Assembly: GCA_032718475.1 (NCBI GenBank)
Contig: JAUCBJ010001221.1
Span: 22,845 to 86,844 of the forward strand
DNA length: 64,000 bases
Source: Nemertoderma westbladi
Taxonomy: Eukaryota; Xenacoelomorpha; Nemertodermatida; Nemertodermatidae
Direction: 5' to 3'
A program made the position numbers and the translations under genes. The notes beneath the pieces were generated by a model. That model did not search any database and had not been told where the DNA came from. It worked only from the letters and a program-made list of their open reading frames with translations. Position 1 is the first letter of the stretch. Each line of letters begins with the position of its first letter. Below are positions 23,208 through 34,254 of the stretch, one piece after another.

Positions 23208-23842
23208 ATGCACCTTTCTTGGTTCAAAATATATTCCTGGTTAGAATGGGTGTGTGTTAGCATGGAACCTTTTTCATTTGTGACAGACCCACTGACCTGT
23301 AACTACTCCAACCGAAATCCAATTTCAGTGAATATATTTATGAAGTATATGGATCGTTTGTCAAACACATCGATACAAAAATTGCAGACAACCAACCTGC
23401 TGTACAAAGTTTGTATTAATGTTAGATGGATGAACAAAGGGTAGTACACATTATGTGGCTGTCTTTGTTTCATTTCCTGAAGCTGCTGCATCAGACGTCA
23501 GACCCAGAGGGATTCTCCACTTTGCTTTACATTCATTCACACCCATACTAAAAGAAACTGAATTTACAGCAGCTACTACAGTAGTCATCTTTTTTTTATT
23601 GGATGTTGGCAATAACATATACAAAAATCAATGGATAATGTCATATGCTTACGAAATTGAGCAACTTGTGTGAGAAGCAATTTTTTGTTTGTACATCACA
23701 TCGATTTAACCTTGCTGTAATTAGGGAAATTGAGAAACACAATCCCACATTAAATAGATTGAATGCACTTTTGGGGAAGCTAAAGAACCTAAAGTTGGCA
23801 AGGCCACTATGGATTACGGAAGTACACCATTTCAATCATTAA
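23208..23842 (+). pseudogene. hAT-B: hAT transposase fragment
   Basis: Three overlapping frames carry hAT blocks in family order: MEPFSFVTDPLTCNYSN (23257 on), the FVSFPEAAASDVRP and FTPILKETEFTAATT block (23460-23580), and CTSHRFNLAVIREIEKHNPTL (23690-23750). The last is the conserved Cys-x-SHRFNLAV motif of hAT transposases. Two frameshifts separate the blocks and the dimerisation domain is absent. It is distinct from hAT-A and on the opposite strand. Confidence 0.75.
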
Positions 23843-24504
23843 CACATGCATAACAACAGGTTTTTATATCACTTAGCATCCAGGTCCGGTCCACCACCCA
23901 CAGGGGAATTATGTGAGGTGACTTTTGGCACATCCAAGAATCAGGATGAGGACTTTGCATCAGTGTGGGGCGAGCGACGGAAGTAAGTGACCTTTGCATA
24001 CAGGTACCACTAACTCAATCGGTATGTCTGTTAATAACTCTGCCAAATATTAATGGAATTTATCCAAACTTGGTACACATGTAGTCTGGCAAAAGTTTAG
24101 AAATTTTCCAAGTTGAATATCCGTGTGGCCTTTGAGAAGCTAAGATGATATCAGTTAATTAAGTTGATTAGTGCAAAACAGCATTTTCAACCTGCCTCTT
24201 AAAGGATATTAATGATTTTCTAGTATAAGATTTAAATAATTATACTTAATTATACAACTGTATTCACCATACCCCATTCTATTATAGTTTTTAATTAGTT
24301 CAAGAGATTTGCTTTAAGAAAGGTGTTATTAATTGAACTAAACATAATAAGTTAAAATGCATTCCATCACTCTATACTTCCACCTCAATCATTCCTTGGC
24401 ATTCTTGATATTGCCTATTAGATGGGAACCAGTCCAATCATCACACCACTACTTGGCAACGGGTAATTACATCTATAGGACATGAGGCAGGCACTACTAG
24501 TGTA

Positions 24505-25000
24505 ACTAATCCGCCAGCTTGCTTTATCTTGCACAATGATTGGCTGAATTAAATCGTGATTATTTATTTAGATATTAGCTAAATAATGTCGTTGAGGCAT
24601 TGACATAATAAGTTAATATTTCAGTATCAATACTATCTCCATATGGTAAGTTTTAATAATTTTTAAAAATTTGGTTGCCTCCACACCTAAAAATATATTA
24701 CTTTTAAAACTCTAATTTTCTGTTAATACCTCTCTGTTAATACCTCTCTGTTAATACCGCTCCTTTGCGGTTGGGGTGGTGCAGATTAAGAGGGTGGTTG
24801 AAGCGAGGGAGGGAACTTTCATCTCTTCTTTGATTTATTCTTATTGGTAGTTTGGTTAAATTTCTTAATTATTTAAATTTCTTAAGTACCGATTTTGGGA
24901 TAGAATTGCACAATTTTAATCTGTATCTGATAACTGACCCTGGTCCTGCGCAATGGCCCCACAAAGGTGTTGCTAAAGATGTGTAAACTCTATGAATCAC
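24505..25000 (+). repeat. Dispersed non-coding repeat family, copy 1
   Basis: The segment from GCTTGCTTTATCTTGCACAA through ATTTTCTGTTAATACCTC to GGCCCC matches 60305-60720 in the same orientation along most of its length, with moderate divergence and small indels. It is non-coding. GCACAATGATTGGCTGA near 24530 is the best conserved anchor. A MITE or SINE-like origin is possible, but no terminal repeats were identified. Confidence 0.7.
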
Positions 25001-25149
25001 TTTATGTCGACTGTAGTTTCCTTAATACCCCCACAAGTGATATTGTGGAGCAATTATTTTAGCCTTGCATGATATTGTTTCAATAATTTACATTGTAGCT
25101 TACTCCCTTTGAACTTAGAAATATGGGGTGCTGTTCGTGCCAAAAGTCG
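25001..25149. other. Spacer
   Basis: Nothing recognised; short AT-rich spacer between the dispersed repeat and the 13-bp minisatellite. Confidence 0.4.
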
Positions 25150-25335
25150 ATGAAACTTCGGCTGGAGTTCTCGGTCTGAGTTCTTGGTCTGAGTTCATGG
25201 TCTGGGTTCTTGGTCCGAGTTCTCAGTTCGAGTTCTCAGCCATAATTTTCTGTCAGAGTTCTCGCTCCAGGTTCTTGACCCGGGTTATCTGTCGGAGTTA
25301 TCAGTCCGAGTTCTCAGCCCGAGTTCTTGGCCCAA
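25150..25335. repeat. Degenerate 13-bp minisatellite
   Basis: Roughly fourteen variants of GGTCTGAGTTCTT are joined head to tail (for example GGTCTGAGTTCTT, GGTCTGAGTTCAT, GGTCTGGGTTCTT). The 13-nt period gives frame-shifting open reading without coding meaning. Confidence 0.8.
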
Positions 25336-25489
25336 GTTATTTAATTTTAAGAGCTAAATTATAAATTAGAGGTAATCTCAAAATTTATTTTCATTTCATA
25401 GCTCATGCATTCATTTTATTCTAAATTAGTACCTGGATAGGCCTAGGCTACTGACCGTACTTCAGTACTGATAGATTGATTACACCACG

Positions 25490-25785
25490 CCCCGGAATAC
25501 TACTACTACTACTAGGTCGAGCGAACTTGGACAGTGGAAATGAGATCCTTCCAGGTTTCCCGATTCTCCATAGTTGTCGCAATTTCGTTTTTCCCAAGTT
25601 CAGTATCCCTTTCAAGTTGATCTATATATGTTATGGCTGGTCGTCCACAACTATACTTTCCATGAGTTGGTTGCCAGAAAAGTAGATCTGGTATGACCTC
25701 GTCTTTACTTCACCAGCAGTGCCCACTGAATCTTAATCTGCGTTCATGGAGGGTAGTTGATACAGGCGGTATTGTACCATAAAGC
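25490..25785 (-). pseudogene. LINE-E: 3' end of a second RTE-like LINE, fused to Tc1
   Basis: On the minus strand a frame ending the LINE C-terminal domain is seen: ERRLRFSGHC, LLFWQPTHGKYSCGRP, LERDTEL, TMENRETWK, then a (TAG)n tail (CTA repeats at 25499-25514 on the plus strand). It is related to but distinct from LINE-D. Its upstream edge at about 25785 joins directly into the Tc1 transposase frame, so the insertion was 5'-truncated inside the older transposon. Confidence 0.75.
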
Positions 25786-26618
25786 TTTAAAGCTTTTCTA
25801 TTGGATTTAAGTCGGGGGAGTTCCCAGGCCCAGAACAGGACGTCAATATCCTTGGAGGCTAGGTATTGTTTGACCTTGATAGCTCTGTGTGGAGGAGCAC
25901 CATCCTGCTGGAAGACAGTGGTGTCCAGGGCCCTCATAGCATCACCAAGTCGAGTTTCGAGTACCTCCAAGTAAACTTTGTGATTCATTGTTGTGCCATT
26001 TGGCAGGAACCACAATCTTCCCCGCCCATTCATGCTGAAGCACGTCCAAACCATAACAGACGGTGGATGTTTGACAGTTGGTGCAGTGTATTTTAGGTTG
26101 TAGCGTTGAAGTGTTGGATGATGAACCCATATCCAGGTTGAGCCAAACTGTTTAAACGTCGACTCGTCAGAGAACATAACCTTGGCCCAATCATCTGAGT
26201 TCCAGTGTTTATATCTATTACAAAATTTCAACCGATCTTTAATGTTTTTGGCTGATAGAAACGGTTTCTTTGCTGGTCTTCGAGCAAAAAGGTTAAACTT
26301 CTTAACCAGCCGTTGTCGAATAGTTGACTGACTTACAAGTTTATTTCGACGATTCAGTAGTTGTTCCCGGATTTTAGAAGCAGAGAGGAATGGGTCAGCC
26401 TGACATATATTCCTAATAGTAAAATCTTCCTTGGGAGAAGTCACAGGAGGACGACTGGACCGTGGTCGGGAATTAAAGTTTCCCTGTTCTTCCGCTCGGT
26501 ACACACTCCGTTCCGTTATGTTGAACTTTATGGCGATTTGTTTCACTGGAATGTGAAATGCACGAAGAGCCACAATTGCTGCCCGTTTCTTTGGAGTTAG
26601 TTCAGCCGTTTTCCCCAT
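25786..26618 (-). pseudogene. Tc1-like transposase, truncated and frameshifted
   Basis: From an ATG at 26618: a paired helix-turn-helix DNA-binding N-terminus (TPKKRAAIVALRA, ITERSVYR, then VSQSTIRQRL), the first catalytic Asp in MFSDESTF, and the second in VFQQDGAPPHRA. The third Asp motif (SPDLNPIE) is present only in the +1 frame near 25810-25825, after a one-base shift at the FWAW codons. The coding region is then cut by the LINE-E junction at about 25785. These are cut-and-paste enzymes using TA targets. This copy is inactive. No terminal inverted repeats were resolved. Confidence 0.85.
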
Positions 26619-27029
26619 CTCTAAAGGTGATTTTAGAGTCTGTCAAGTATGAATAATAGGGATATGCCTTAATACAGTAATTTATTACAGTACTGGTATT
26701 AAGAAAAATCACAAACTTTGAATCTCCCACCCCATCCAGAGGTATGATCAATGCAGGAATGATGGAAATAATGTAGTAACAGGATGTAAGGAATACGCCA
26801 TGCTTTTTTTATTCAAAATGATGCAGTAGTTCATTCGAAAAATGGTGCTTTGTGTACCAAAAAACGCAATTTTTGGCAGTTTTTCAAATTTTTGTTTCTT
26901 AAATTTGAAGGCTTTCCTCAAATCCAAAATAGCTGAGGATGGGCGCATTTGAACCGCAATAGTTGATTTGTGGGGGGTCCACATTACACTTTTTGGAAAA
27001 TAATGTACATTTCAAAAATTAACTTGATT
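26619..27029. other. Spacer with no gene
   Basis: AT-rich; may include the Tc1 5' flank. Nothing else recognised. Confidence 0.4.
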
Positions 27030-27240
27030 TCGGAGGCGATTTTGTTCTAGTGTCAAGCTTGGGGGAACCAATGAGACACCTCCAATGTTATATAGTGTCT
27101 GGTTGGAGATGTGTGCATTGTACTTGACACAATGAACCCGGCATAGCCTTCTTGTGAATGTGCCATCCAGAGATTTGGTGTCCTCAGCAGTTAGAGCCCA
27201 GCATGGACTCCCATAGAGGAGTACTGGAACTACTAGGGGT
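27030..27240 (-). pseudogene. LINE-D fragment
   Basis: Reverse complement of the LINE-D C-terminal coding part. It matches the segment between LYGSPCWAL and QNRLRFAG of copy 1, including the AAGCTTGGGGGAACCAATG and GCCATCCAGAGATTTGGTG words. Both ends are truncated. Confidence 0.8.
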
Positions 27241-27479
27241 TCATAGAATACACTTGAAGTTGAAAAACCAAATGTACAATCACACTTTGAACATATATGA
27301 TAGGTCGCCTGATTACTACTGTGGCTCAGGTCAATTCAGAATTCTTCTCCAGTATCCAAGCAAGAAATTCCATGATTACCTGAAGTCAATATTCTTCTCG
27401 AAGATCCCTGTCTGAATTCACACCATTACTATTACCAGTAGATTACTGCAAGGAAAAAGGTTGGCATATCTATCTATAT

Positions 27480-27947
27480 TTATATGCATAGATTCTCCCA
27501 TTCATTACCGGTAGTTGTTGCTTCTTGCACTTCTCCACTGTTTAAGATAGGATCCACCTTGTTACTAATCATGTTACTACTCTGAACCAGCAATTCTTCA
27601 CCAATATTAAGATGACCTGCTACATCATTAGAATCAATACAGAAATAAAACTGCAATGTTCTGGACACACCTATAGCTTTACTATAAAGATTGAAGTTGA
27701 ACTCTGTATTAAAAACGAACACACAATCGAGTTTCTTCTGGTAATAATTTTCAATCCTAAAGTTCCTAAGGGATTCAATCCCTCCCAATGACAGTGAAAC
27801 CCCACCGGGAAAAAATGTATCATCCAATGGGTCTACTGCTACTACCAGCATTTCGCAGTGATACCATACTTGTCTTCCCCCTGTTACTGGCACTTGCATT
27901 TCAGTTGATGTTGTCTGTTTTGAGGAAGCTACATGTGCAATTGCCAT
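27480..27947 (-). CDS. Unknown ORF, 155 aa
   Basis: A frame runs from ATG at 27947 to a stop at 27480. The composition is ordinary for a globular protein, with Tyr/Phe/Cys spread through it (QVWYHCEMLVV, ENYYQKKLDCVFVF, TLQFYFCIDSND), and no low complexity. No domain or family is recognised. A 20-bp tandem duplication (GGCATTTTATTTCTTTGAGT, about 27955-27995) lies immediately upstream. It could be a single-exon gene, a large exon, or a fragment of a mobile-element protein. Confidence 0.35.
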   Translation of the reverse strand: MAIAHVASSKQTTSTEMQVPVTGGRQVWYHCEMLVVAVDPLDDTFFPGGVSLSLGGIESLRNFRIENYYQKKLDCVFVFNTEFNFNLYSKAIGVSRTLQFYFCIDSNDVAGHLNIGEELLVQSSNMISNKVDPILNSGEVQEATTTGNEWENLCI

Positions 27948-28056
27948 TCTCAAATTTTATTTCTTTGAGTGGCATTTTATTTCTTTGAGTGGCATTTTGG
28001 CTTCAACCAGTATTAGCCTTAATAGCGCCCTTAATTTGCCCATATATGGTAGGATC

Positions 28057-28712
28057 ATAATTCTTCATTTTGATTGGTTGGTTGGTTCTTAAAGAGAGAG
28101 CCTTCTGCCCAGTCAGTTAATAGCTTACCGGTAGTGTATACGGCAGGAAAGGCCTGTATGAGGTGACAGTACTGCAGTACTGCATCACACACAGTACAGC
28201 AGTCCCGGTAATACACTGTAATATTGTACAGTTATCAGAGGCAATACTGCAATAGGCTATCGGTACTGGACCATCTTGCATAGGCCTACAGCACAGCATA
28301 CGGAGGGGTATCTACTATCTATACACCCCCACCAACAGACAGACAGACCAACCCTAATGCTGTCATAGGATAGTGTCTGACAGTATAATTCTTCATTTTG
28401 ATTGGTTGGTTGGTTCTTAAAGAGAGAGCCTTCTGCCCAGTCAGTTAATAGCTTACCGGTAGTGTATACGGCAGGAAAGGCCTGTATGAGGTGACAGTAC
28501 TGCAGTACTGCATCACACACAGTACAGCAGTCCCGGTAATACACTGTAATATTGTACAGTTATCAGAGGCAATACTGCAATAGGCTATCGGTACTGGACC
28601 ATCTTGCATAGGCCTACAGCACAGCATACGGAGGGGTATCTACTATCTATACACCCCCACCAACAGACAGACAGACCAACCCTAATGCTGTCATAGGATA
28701 GTGTCTGACAGT
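28057..28712. repeat. 328-bp tandem duplication, two apparently identical copies
   Basis: Copy 1 is 28057-28384 and copy 2 is 28385-28712. Both start ATAATTCTTCATTTTGATTG and end GTCTGACAGT, and no difference was noticed. The unit is rich in CAGTACTG, ACCGGTA and AGGCCTA words and has no gene. Confidence 0.95.
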
Positions 28713-30254
28713 ATCAGAGTCCAGAGTGTACTGGTCTGCCCGCTGCCCGCTGTTGCCTGCAGGCTGCAGGTACGATTGTATGTGTAGGGCCTACATACCT
28801 GTAACAGCAGAACAGTGCAACAATGTAACATGCATGCCACATTACTGCTAGGCCTACATCATTACTCTCCATCTCCAGCCCGAAGCCTACTGCTACTCTA
28901 CCTGTCTACGCACCGTACTGTCAGACTGTAGTTGTAGTACCAGTACAGCAGTATGCAGTACAGCAGTAGGCAGGTAGGGGCTAGCGGAACCAACTCCCGA
29001 CCCGTCAGACCAACAACCAACACTTCACAAGTCAGCAAGTTGTTGATAGCGTGTGCTGGCTCCTGCCTGCCCGCTGTCCCTGTCTATCTGTCCTGTCACC
29101 CTGTCACCTGTCTGGCTGGCTAAAAAAGTTTAAATTTATAGGCCTACCGGTACCGGTCCGGTATGCAAATATTTAAATTTTGACTTTATATTTAGTTAAT
29201 TTTATGTCATGTGCCCGACTGCCTGACGTGCTGGTAGGCCTATTCAATCAGTCAATGAATGCACCGTACAAATTCTGTACAAATGACAAACTGGCTGACA
29301 GGCTGACTGAGTGGTTGTAATACCAGAGTACTTACTGACTTAGGCAGCTAATCCTATACTATAACAGACAGGTGACAGGCAGACATTACAGTATTAGGCC
29401 TATAGCAGTATAGGTTCGTTTTATATTCTTACTACTGTACAGCTGTAGGCCTACTGCTGTACTGGCTGTACTAGTTTTACAGTATTAGGCCTATTGCTGT
29501 ATTTATTTATCTTTTTGTGTTGTATTATTACTGTACTTATTACTGTACTAGTATTTAATATTAGCGAAACTATTACTGGTACTAACCGGCAGACCGGTAT
29601 TGGCCTATCCAGCCTGCCAGCTATCATTCATATCAGCATATGTTCCTTCACCATTCGAACTATTTCATATTTGGTCATTGCTTATCCATCATCATGCTGT
29701 CATGTCCTGTCATTATCATCATCGCTCATTATTTTTATAATTTACTGACTCCCAGGCACCGGACACATCAGTGATCAGCACCAGCACCAGATGCTCTCCT
29801 GTCTTACAGGTCTCTTAGTCACAGTGCACAGTATTAATCACGAATCACCCAACATTCTAACTGCAGAACTACAGAACTAGGCCTATATAAGCCTAGCTTA
29901 TATCACTCACATCTTTCCGCCCTTCCTTCATCATAACTTACCCACTTCATCATCACAGTGTACTTACATTGCCGGTACATCTTTCATCTGTATACTGGTA
30001 TACCGGTACTGGCAGACTGGTATATAATTATTATCCAGTTATCTCTATCTGTCTATATTGTGTGTGGTGCAGTGCATGTCTGGCATGTCTGTTCTTCTCA
30101 TAGCTTTAATTATAGTATTTAGCTTATATACCAGTCAGCCAGTATACCGTAATATAATATTTTTTTGTATTTATCAGTTTATGTAATATATTAATTTCAG
30201 CATTTCACTGCACTACCCAGCACTACCGGTACCTACCTATTGCTTTAGGGTTTT
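28713..30254. other. 5' flank of the transposase-like gene
   Basis: No coding sequence is seen. The stretch is dense in TAGGCCTA and ACCGGTA words (at least seven GGCCTA sites between 28790 and 29885). It would hold the promoter and any 5' terminal repeat of the unit at 30.3-34.2 kb, but neither could be identified. Confidence 0.5.
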
Positions 30255-32783
30255 ATGCATATCACATATCTGAAAATCATCATGGAACAATATTTAAATG
30301 CACATAAATTCTTAAAATCCTTCAGGGTCGTTTGTAGGGCAAAAGTTCTTGGAAGTACAGTTGAATGTTTAACAACATTTGCAACATATCCCGCCATGAG
30401 GAGTCATATGCTCCGCCAACATGGCATCAGCACTAATTCAGAAATTGCAAAATATGTAAGCCATCCTCTTCCTCAAAACACAATGCTGCCAATTAGTAAC
30501 AGTATTGCTGATGTTGAAATTTCTTCATCATCGTTTCAGTTACCAGTACCAGTAGCTATGGACATAGACCAGGACGGAGCTGGGCCATCTACAAGTACAA
30601 ACACATGTAGTACACCTGAGACTAGTATTTATAGTTTTGGTACAAATTCCGCAAAATTCCGTAGAATTCAAGAGCAACAATACCTAACATTTCCAGACCT
30701 CCCACTTGCAATACCAACCAGTACTCCTGCACTTCATCTTCCAATTATTAGGACTACAAACTTTAACAATATTGGCCCTCAAATTGCTATACCAACACGG
30801 GATGATGCTCTGTTTCTTCTAAAATGCAAGAATGAAGGGAATATTTCAGAATCTGGAATATGCCACATTGTGGATAATTTAAAAACATTGTTAGATACGC
30901 GAGGTATAGAAACAGGTACTCTTTTTAACCATTTATCAACAACTTTTAAAAGACATAGCTTTTATGTTCAAGAATTTGGTCTGGTTGATCCCGTTTCTAT
31001 TGCATTGCCCAATGGGTCAAACTACTGTTATGTACCCACACTTCATCAGTTGGAGCAATTGCTAGCCAATGAAGAAGCTTTAAATGAATTGCACTCAGAG
31101 AGAACGAGTGTTCCAAATGTTTATACTGATGTGTGTGATGGTAGGGTTTACAAATCTCATCCTTTACTAGAATTTGCATACTCAAGTGGTAGTATTTTTC
31201 TGCAATTTCAGTTATACTATGATGACGTTGAATTTTGTAACCCCATAGGTGCACACACTAAAACTTATAAGCTTGGGGTGTTTTATTGGGTTCTTAATAA
31301 TATCCGTCCACAGTTCAGATCGAAATTAAAATGTATTTTCATAGCTTCACTGGCATATGTAAGTGATGTGCGAGATTATCTGGGGGTTATCATGTCTGAT
31401 TTCATTGCAGCTATGCAGATTTTGGCCAAAGGATACATGATTAATAATCGGAAATACATAGGGGCTCTCTTGTGTTTTGTTGGAGACAATCCTGCTTCAA
31501 CATTGGTAGGGGGATTTAAGGAGTCAGCATCAGCTACGTCATTTTGTCGTAGCTGCCTTATAAATAAAGAAAATGTTCAGCTAGGCTTTGACTATAATAA
31601 CCTGATATTAAGAACTGAGAATTCGCACCATGATCACCTGGTACTGGTAACAGATCCAAAGTTATCTCTGAAAATACGAACTGCAAATTCTGTGAAGTAT
31701 GGAATTAATGGACCAAGCCCTTTAAGTGACATCCCTTACTTTGACCTTACAGTTGGTCTTATCCACGATATGCACCATGACATTTTAGAGGGAGTTGCAT
31801 TGGCAGAAGTAAAACTTATTCTTAAGCATTTGATAGTAGAACAAAAGTGCTTATCGATTGATGACTTTAATAAATTACTTTCAAATTGTAATTTTACAGA
31901 AAATCAGTTAAACGATATTCCATCCCGAATAGAATATAGTCAATTACAATCAAATGACCTTTATTCCTTGAGACAAACGGCAGTACAAACTTTGGTACTA
32001 TTGAGCAATTTACCCTCTATTATTGGTTGTTTTTTCTCAGAAAATAATGAGAGGTGGATATGTTTTATTAAATTAATTGAAATTGTTGACATTCTCATGT
32101 CCATGGAAATAACTGTTGATAATCTTGCCATGTTGCATTGGTTAATAGAAACTCATGCTAAACTCTTTGTAAGGAAATATGGAAGATGTTTTCCAAAGCT
32201 TCATTATACTATGCATATTGTGGACGATATTACAAATTTTGGGCCACCAAGGTGTTATTGGGCTATGCGTTATGAAGCCCACCATGGACTTTTGAAAAAA
32301 TGGTTAAAAAACCAACAAAGTTTTAAAAATATTCCAAAATTCCTCTGCAGCAGGCATCAGGAGCACCTGTGTTATCAATTAACTGTAAATGGTTCAGGGT
32401 TCCTTTATGAATATATTAAAGGAACATCTTTAGTACTCACTGAAGATTTACCCAATGGCTACCAGTGCTACAAAAAAATAAAATACCTTGGGCAGACATA
32501 TGTTTCAAATAAAAGTGTAATTTATATGCAATATTTAAATCAGGATGGTCTTGCAGTATTTGCCATAGTTAAGCGTGTTTTTATATACAACAGTGGCCAA
32601 AATGCTCTATTACAAGTACAGTTGCTTATTAGTGAACGTTACATATCACATATATTTTCTGTTGAGGTTTCAGAATCAGAAGACATTCAGAATGTTTGGC
32701 TATCAAGTTTCCGTTTATTGCCAACCGAATTAAGAGCATATAAATATCAAGGGTTAAATGTTGTTAAACATAAACAATCTTAA
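30255..32783 (+). CDS. Transposase-like protein, 842 aa, single exon, intact
   Basis: An uninterrupted frame starts at an ATG. The N-terminus has an atypical C2H2-like finger (C ... ECLTTFATYPAMRSH-x4-H, residues about 28-61), then a Ser/Thr/Pro-rich linker. The core carries blocks I associate with a widespread family of uncharacterised animal proteins thought to be DNA-transposon derived: YYDDVEFCNPIGAHTK (about 321-336), GALLCFVGDNPAS (about 403-415), FCRSCL, LIHDMHHDILEGVA (about 502-515) and FPKLHYTMHIVDD ... RYEAHHGLLKKW (about 645-683). The conserved Asp, His and Glu residues could form a catalytic site. Superfamily assignment is uncertain; CACTA-related is one guess. The neighbour downstream is a PWWP protein on the same strand. 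Frame intactness over 2.5 kb in a window of relics suggests recent activity or selection. Confidence 0.75.
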   Translation: MHITYLKIIMEQYLNAHKFLKSFRVVCRAKVLGSTVECLTTFATYPAMRSHMLRQHGISTNSEIAKYVSHPLPQNTMLPISNSIADVEISSSSFQLPVPVAMDIDQDGAGPSTSTNTCSTPETSIYSFGTNSAKFRRIQEQQYLTFPDLPLAIPTSTPALHLPIIRTTNFNNIGPQIAIPTRDDALFLLKCKNEGNISESGICHIVDNLKTLLDTRGIETGTLFNHLSTTFKRHSFYVQEFGLVDPVSIALPNGSNYCYVPTLHQLEQLLANEEALNELHSERTSVPNVYTDVCDGRVYKSHPLLEFAYSSGSIFLQFQLYYDDVEFCNPIGAHTKTYKLGVFYWVLNNIRPQFRSKLKCIFIASLAYVSDVRDYLGVIMSDFIAAMQILAKGYMINNRKYIGALLCFVGDNPASTLVGGFKESASATSFCRSCLINKENVQLGFDYNNLILRTENSHHDHLVLVTDPKLSLKIRTANSVKYGINGPSPLSDIPYFDLTVGLIHDMHHDILEGVALAEVKLILKHLIVEQKCLSIDDFNKLLSNCNFTENQLNDIPSRIEYSQLQSNDLYSLRQTAVQTLVLLSNLPSIIGCFFSENNERWICFIKLIEIVDILMSMEITVDNLAMLHWLIETHAKLFVRKYGRCFPKLHYTMHIVDDITNFGPPRCYWAMRYEAHHGLLKKWLKNQQSFKNIPKFLCSRHQEHLCYQLTVNGSGFLYEYIKGTSLVLTEDLPNGYQCYKKIKYLGQTYVSNKSVIYMQYLNQDGLAVFAIVKRVFIYNSGQNALLQVQLLISERYISHIFSVEVSESEDIQNVWLSSFRLLPTELRAYKYQGLNVVKHKQS

Positions 32784-32993
32784 ATTTGTTATTATACTTT
32801 TCATTACCGGTACCTACCCTGGATATTCAGATATAAATACGTCTGTAGATTTAGCTTATGGTATTACCTATGATTGGTTTTATGTGATTTCATTTATAGT
32901 TATAGTACTGATAATCTTTATATCTTACAACCATAAACTGGTACCAGGTACAGTGTGTTACAGAGGACAACAGCTCATAACGATTTACTCAAG

Positions 32994-34181
32994 ATGGAAA
33001 AAGGTTCCCAGTGTCCGAACCGCGAGTGCAATGAACTAATTAAAGACACTTTTAAGATTTGCCCATCCTGTGAAATTGATTTAACGGATGAACGTAAGTG
33101 CTGTAATGAAGTAATGCAAGTCTGGTGGAAGAGATGTCCTTATTGCAAGACACCATTCGAAACCGTTAAATCTGCGCCTGGGAGTAGTAAGGATGTGCCG
33201 GTTGTCGATAATAATGTTTTCAGAGAGAATCTAGTGAAGGAGGAGATACAAGATAGAACCTACTTCATTCCTCCTCGATCTCACTCGGGAGAACGCGTTT
33301 CTGTTCTTGAGCTAAATGTGAAGGAGGGGGACCTTGCTAATGGGAGTGGTTTGTATAAGAAGGCGATTAGACTATTCCTAGATGACTTTAACAACCGTGA
33401 CATACATGATTTGAAAACTATAGCATCATCAGTCTGTGCAGTATATCCGGAGTTTAAATTTAAACATAAAACTTTGAAAAATGACGTTACAGCGGTTTTT
33501 CGAGGGAAATACTCCCAATGCCGTCTTAACAAGGCATATCGAGTGAAGTCCAGATCCAAGAAGGACTCTCTTGGTGAAGCTGTCAATGTTAACGCTAAGA
33601 TGGTAGCTCCAGTTTGTGTTGCCACTGAGCCACATGAAGAACCTGTTGCGTCCGCTGATACTGTGCGTAAAGAGTCACTTGATGTTGCTGTTGCAACAAA
33701 AGAACGAACCCTAAGGGGTAAAAAACGTAAGAAAGGTGGAAGTTCGGAAGTTAGGAAGTTCGTTCATATCATTCATTCGAGTTCTGATGAGTCAGACGAT
33801 GAGTCTGGAGATGGGATCTCCTCCTCTGATGCTGAGAACGAGCAACCCGGATCTGATTCATCTGGTGATCTCTCTTCGGAAGATTCGTCTGCAGAGAACG
33901 ATATCGGGTCCCTTGTTTGGGCGAAAATGTCGAAGAAGGATAACCCATGGCCAGCGCGTATAGTCGCGCCTAACGCACATTTTCCTAAACCCTCTAAAGG
34001 GAAATTTGGGGGCGAATACAAATATGTATACTTTTTCGGAACCAAAAATTTTTCATGGGTGAAGAATACCCCGGAATATATTCTCCCTTATATTGAGTAT
34101 AAAGACAAGTTCTCTGTTCGTAAGGCCAATACCCCAAATTCTTTTATATTGGCATTAGACGAAATAGAAAACAATGAATAA
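32994..34181 (+). CDS. Zinc-ribbon and PWWP-domain protein, 395 aa
   Basis: The start chosen is the ATG at 32994, just before the first zinc ribbon. Residues 7-26 form C-x4-C ... C-x2-C and residues 36-51 a second C/CC ... C-x2-C ribbon. A helical region follows (about 130-200: LYKKAIRLFLDDFNNRD, FKFKHKTLKNDVTAV). Next come a Lys/Arg patch (RGKKRKKGG, likely nuclear signal), a Ser/Asp/Glu-rich acidic stretch (about 262-300), and a C-terminal PWWP domain (about 302-390, SLVWAKMSKKDNPWPARIV ... YVYFFGTKNFSWV). PWWP domains bind methylated histone and DNA. The frame is intact, starts 211 nt after the transposase-like ORF, and ends 75 nt before AATAAA. A chromatin-targeting accessory protein of the upstream element is plausible but unproven. 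Confidence 0.75.
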   Translation: MEKGSQCPNRECNELIKDTFKICPSCEIDLTDERKCCNEVMQVWWKRCPYCKTPFETVKSAPGSSKDVPVVDNNVFRENLVKEEIQDRTYFIPPRSHSGERVSVLELNVKEGDLANGSGLYKKAIRLFLDDFNNRDIHDLKTIASSVCAVYPEFKFKHKTLKNDVTAVFRGKYSQCRLNKAYRVKSRSKKDSLGEAVNVNAKMVAPVCVATEPHEEPVASADTVRKESLDVAVATKERTLRGKKRKKGGSSEVRKFVHIIHSSSDESDDESGDGISSSDAENEQPGSDSSGDLSSEDSSAENDIGSLVWAKMSKKDNPWPARIVAPNAHFPKPSKGKFGGEYKYVYFFGTKNFSWVKNTPEYILPYIEYKDKFSVRKANTPNSFILALDEIENNE

Positions 34182-34254
34182 TTATCATTGATTTTTAGGT
34201 GAACAACAAATGTATATCGTTGTTTAAAGTACCTACCATTACCGATACAGCTAC

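Noticed and set aside
25128-25364. 78-codon ORF over the 13-bp minisatellite
   Set aside because: The 13-nt period is out of frame and the composition reflects the repeat.
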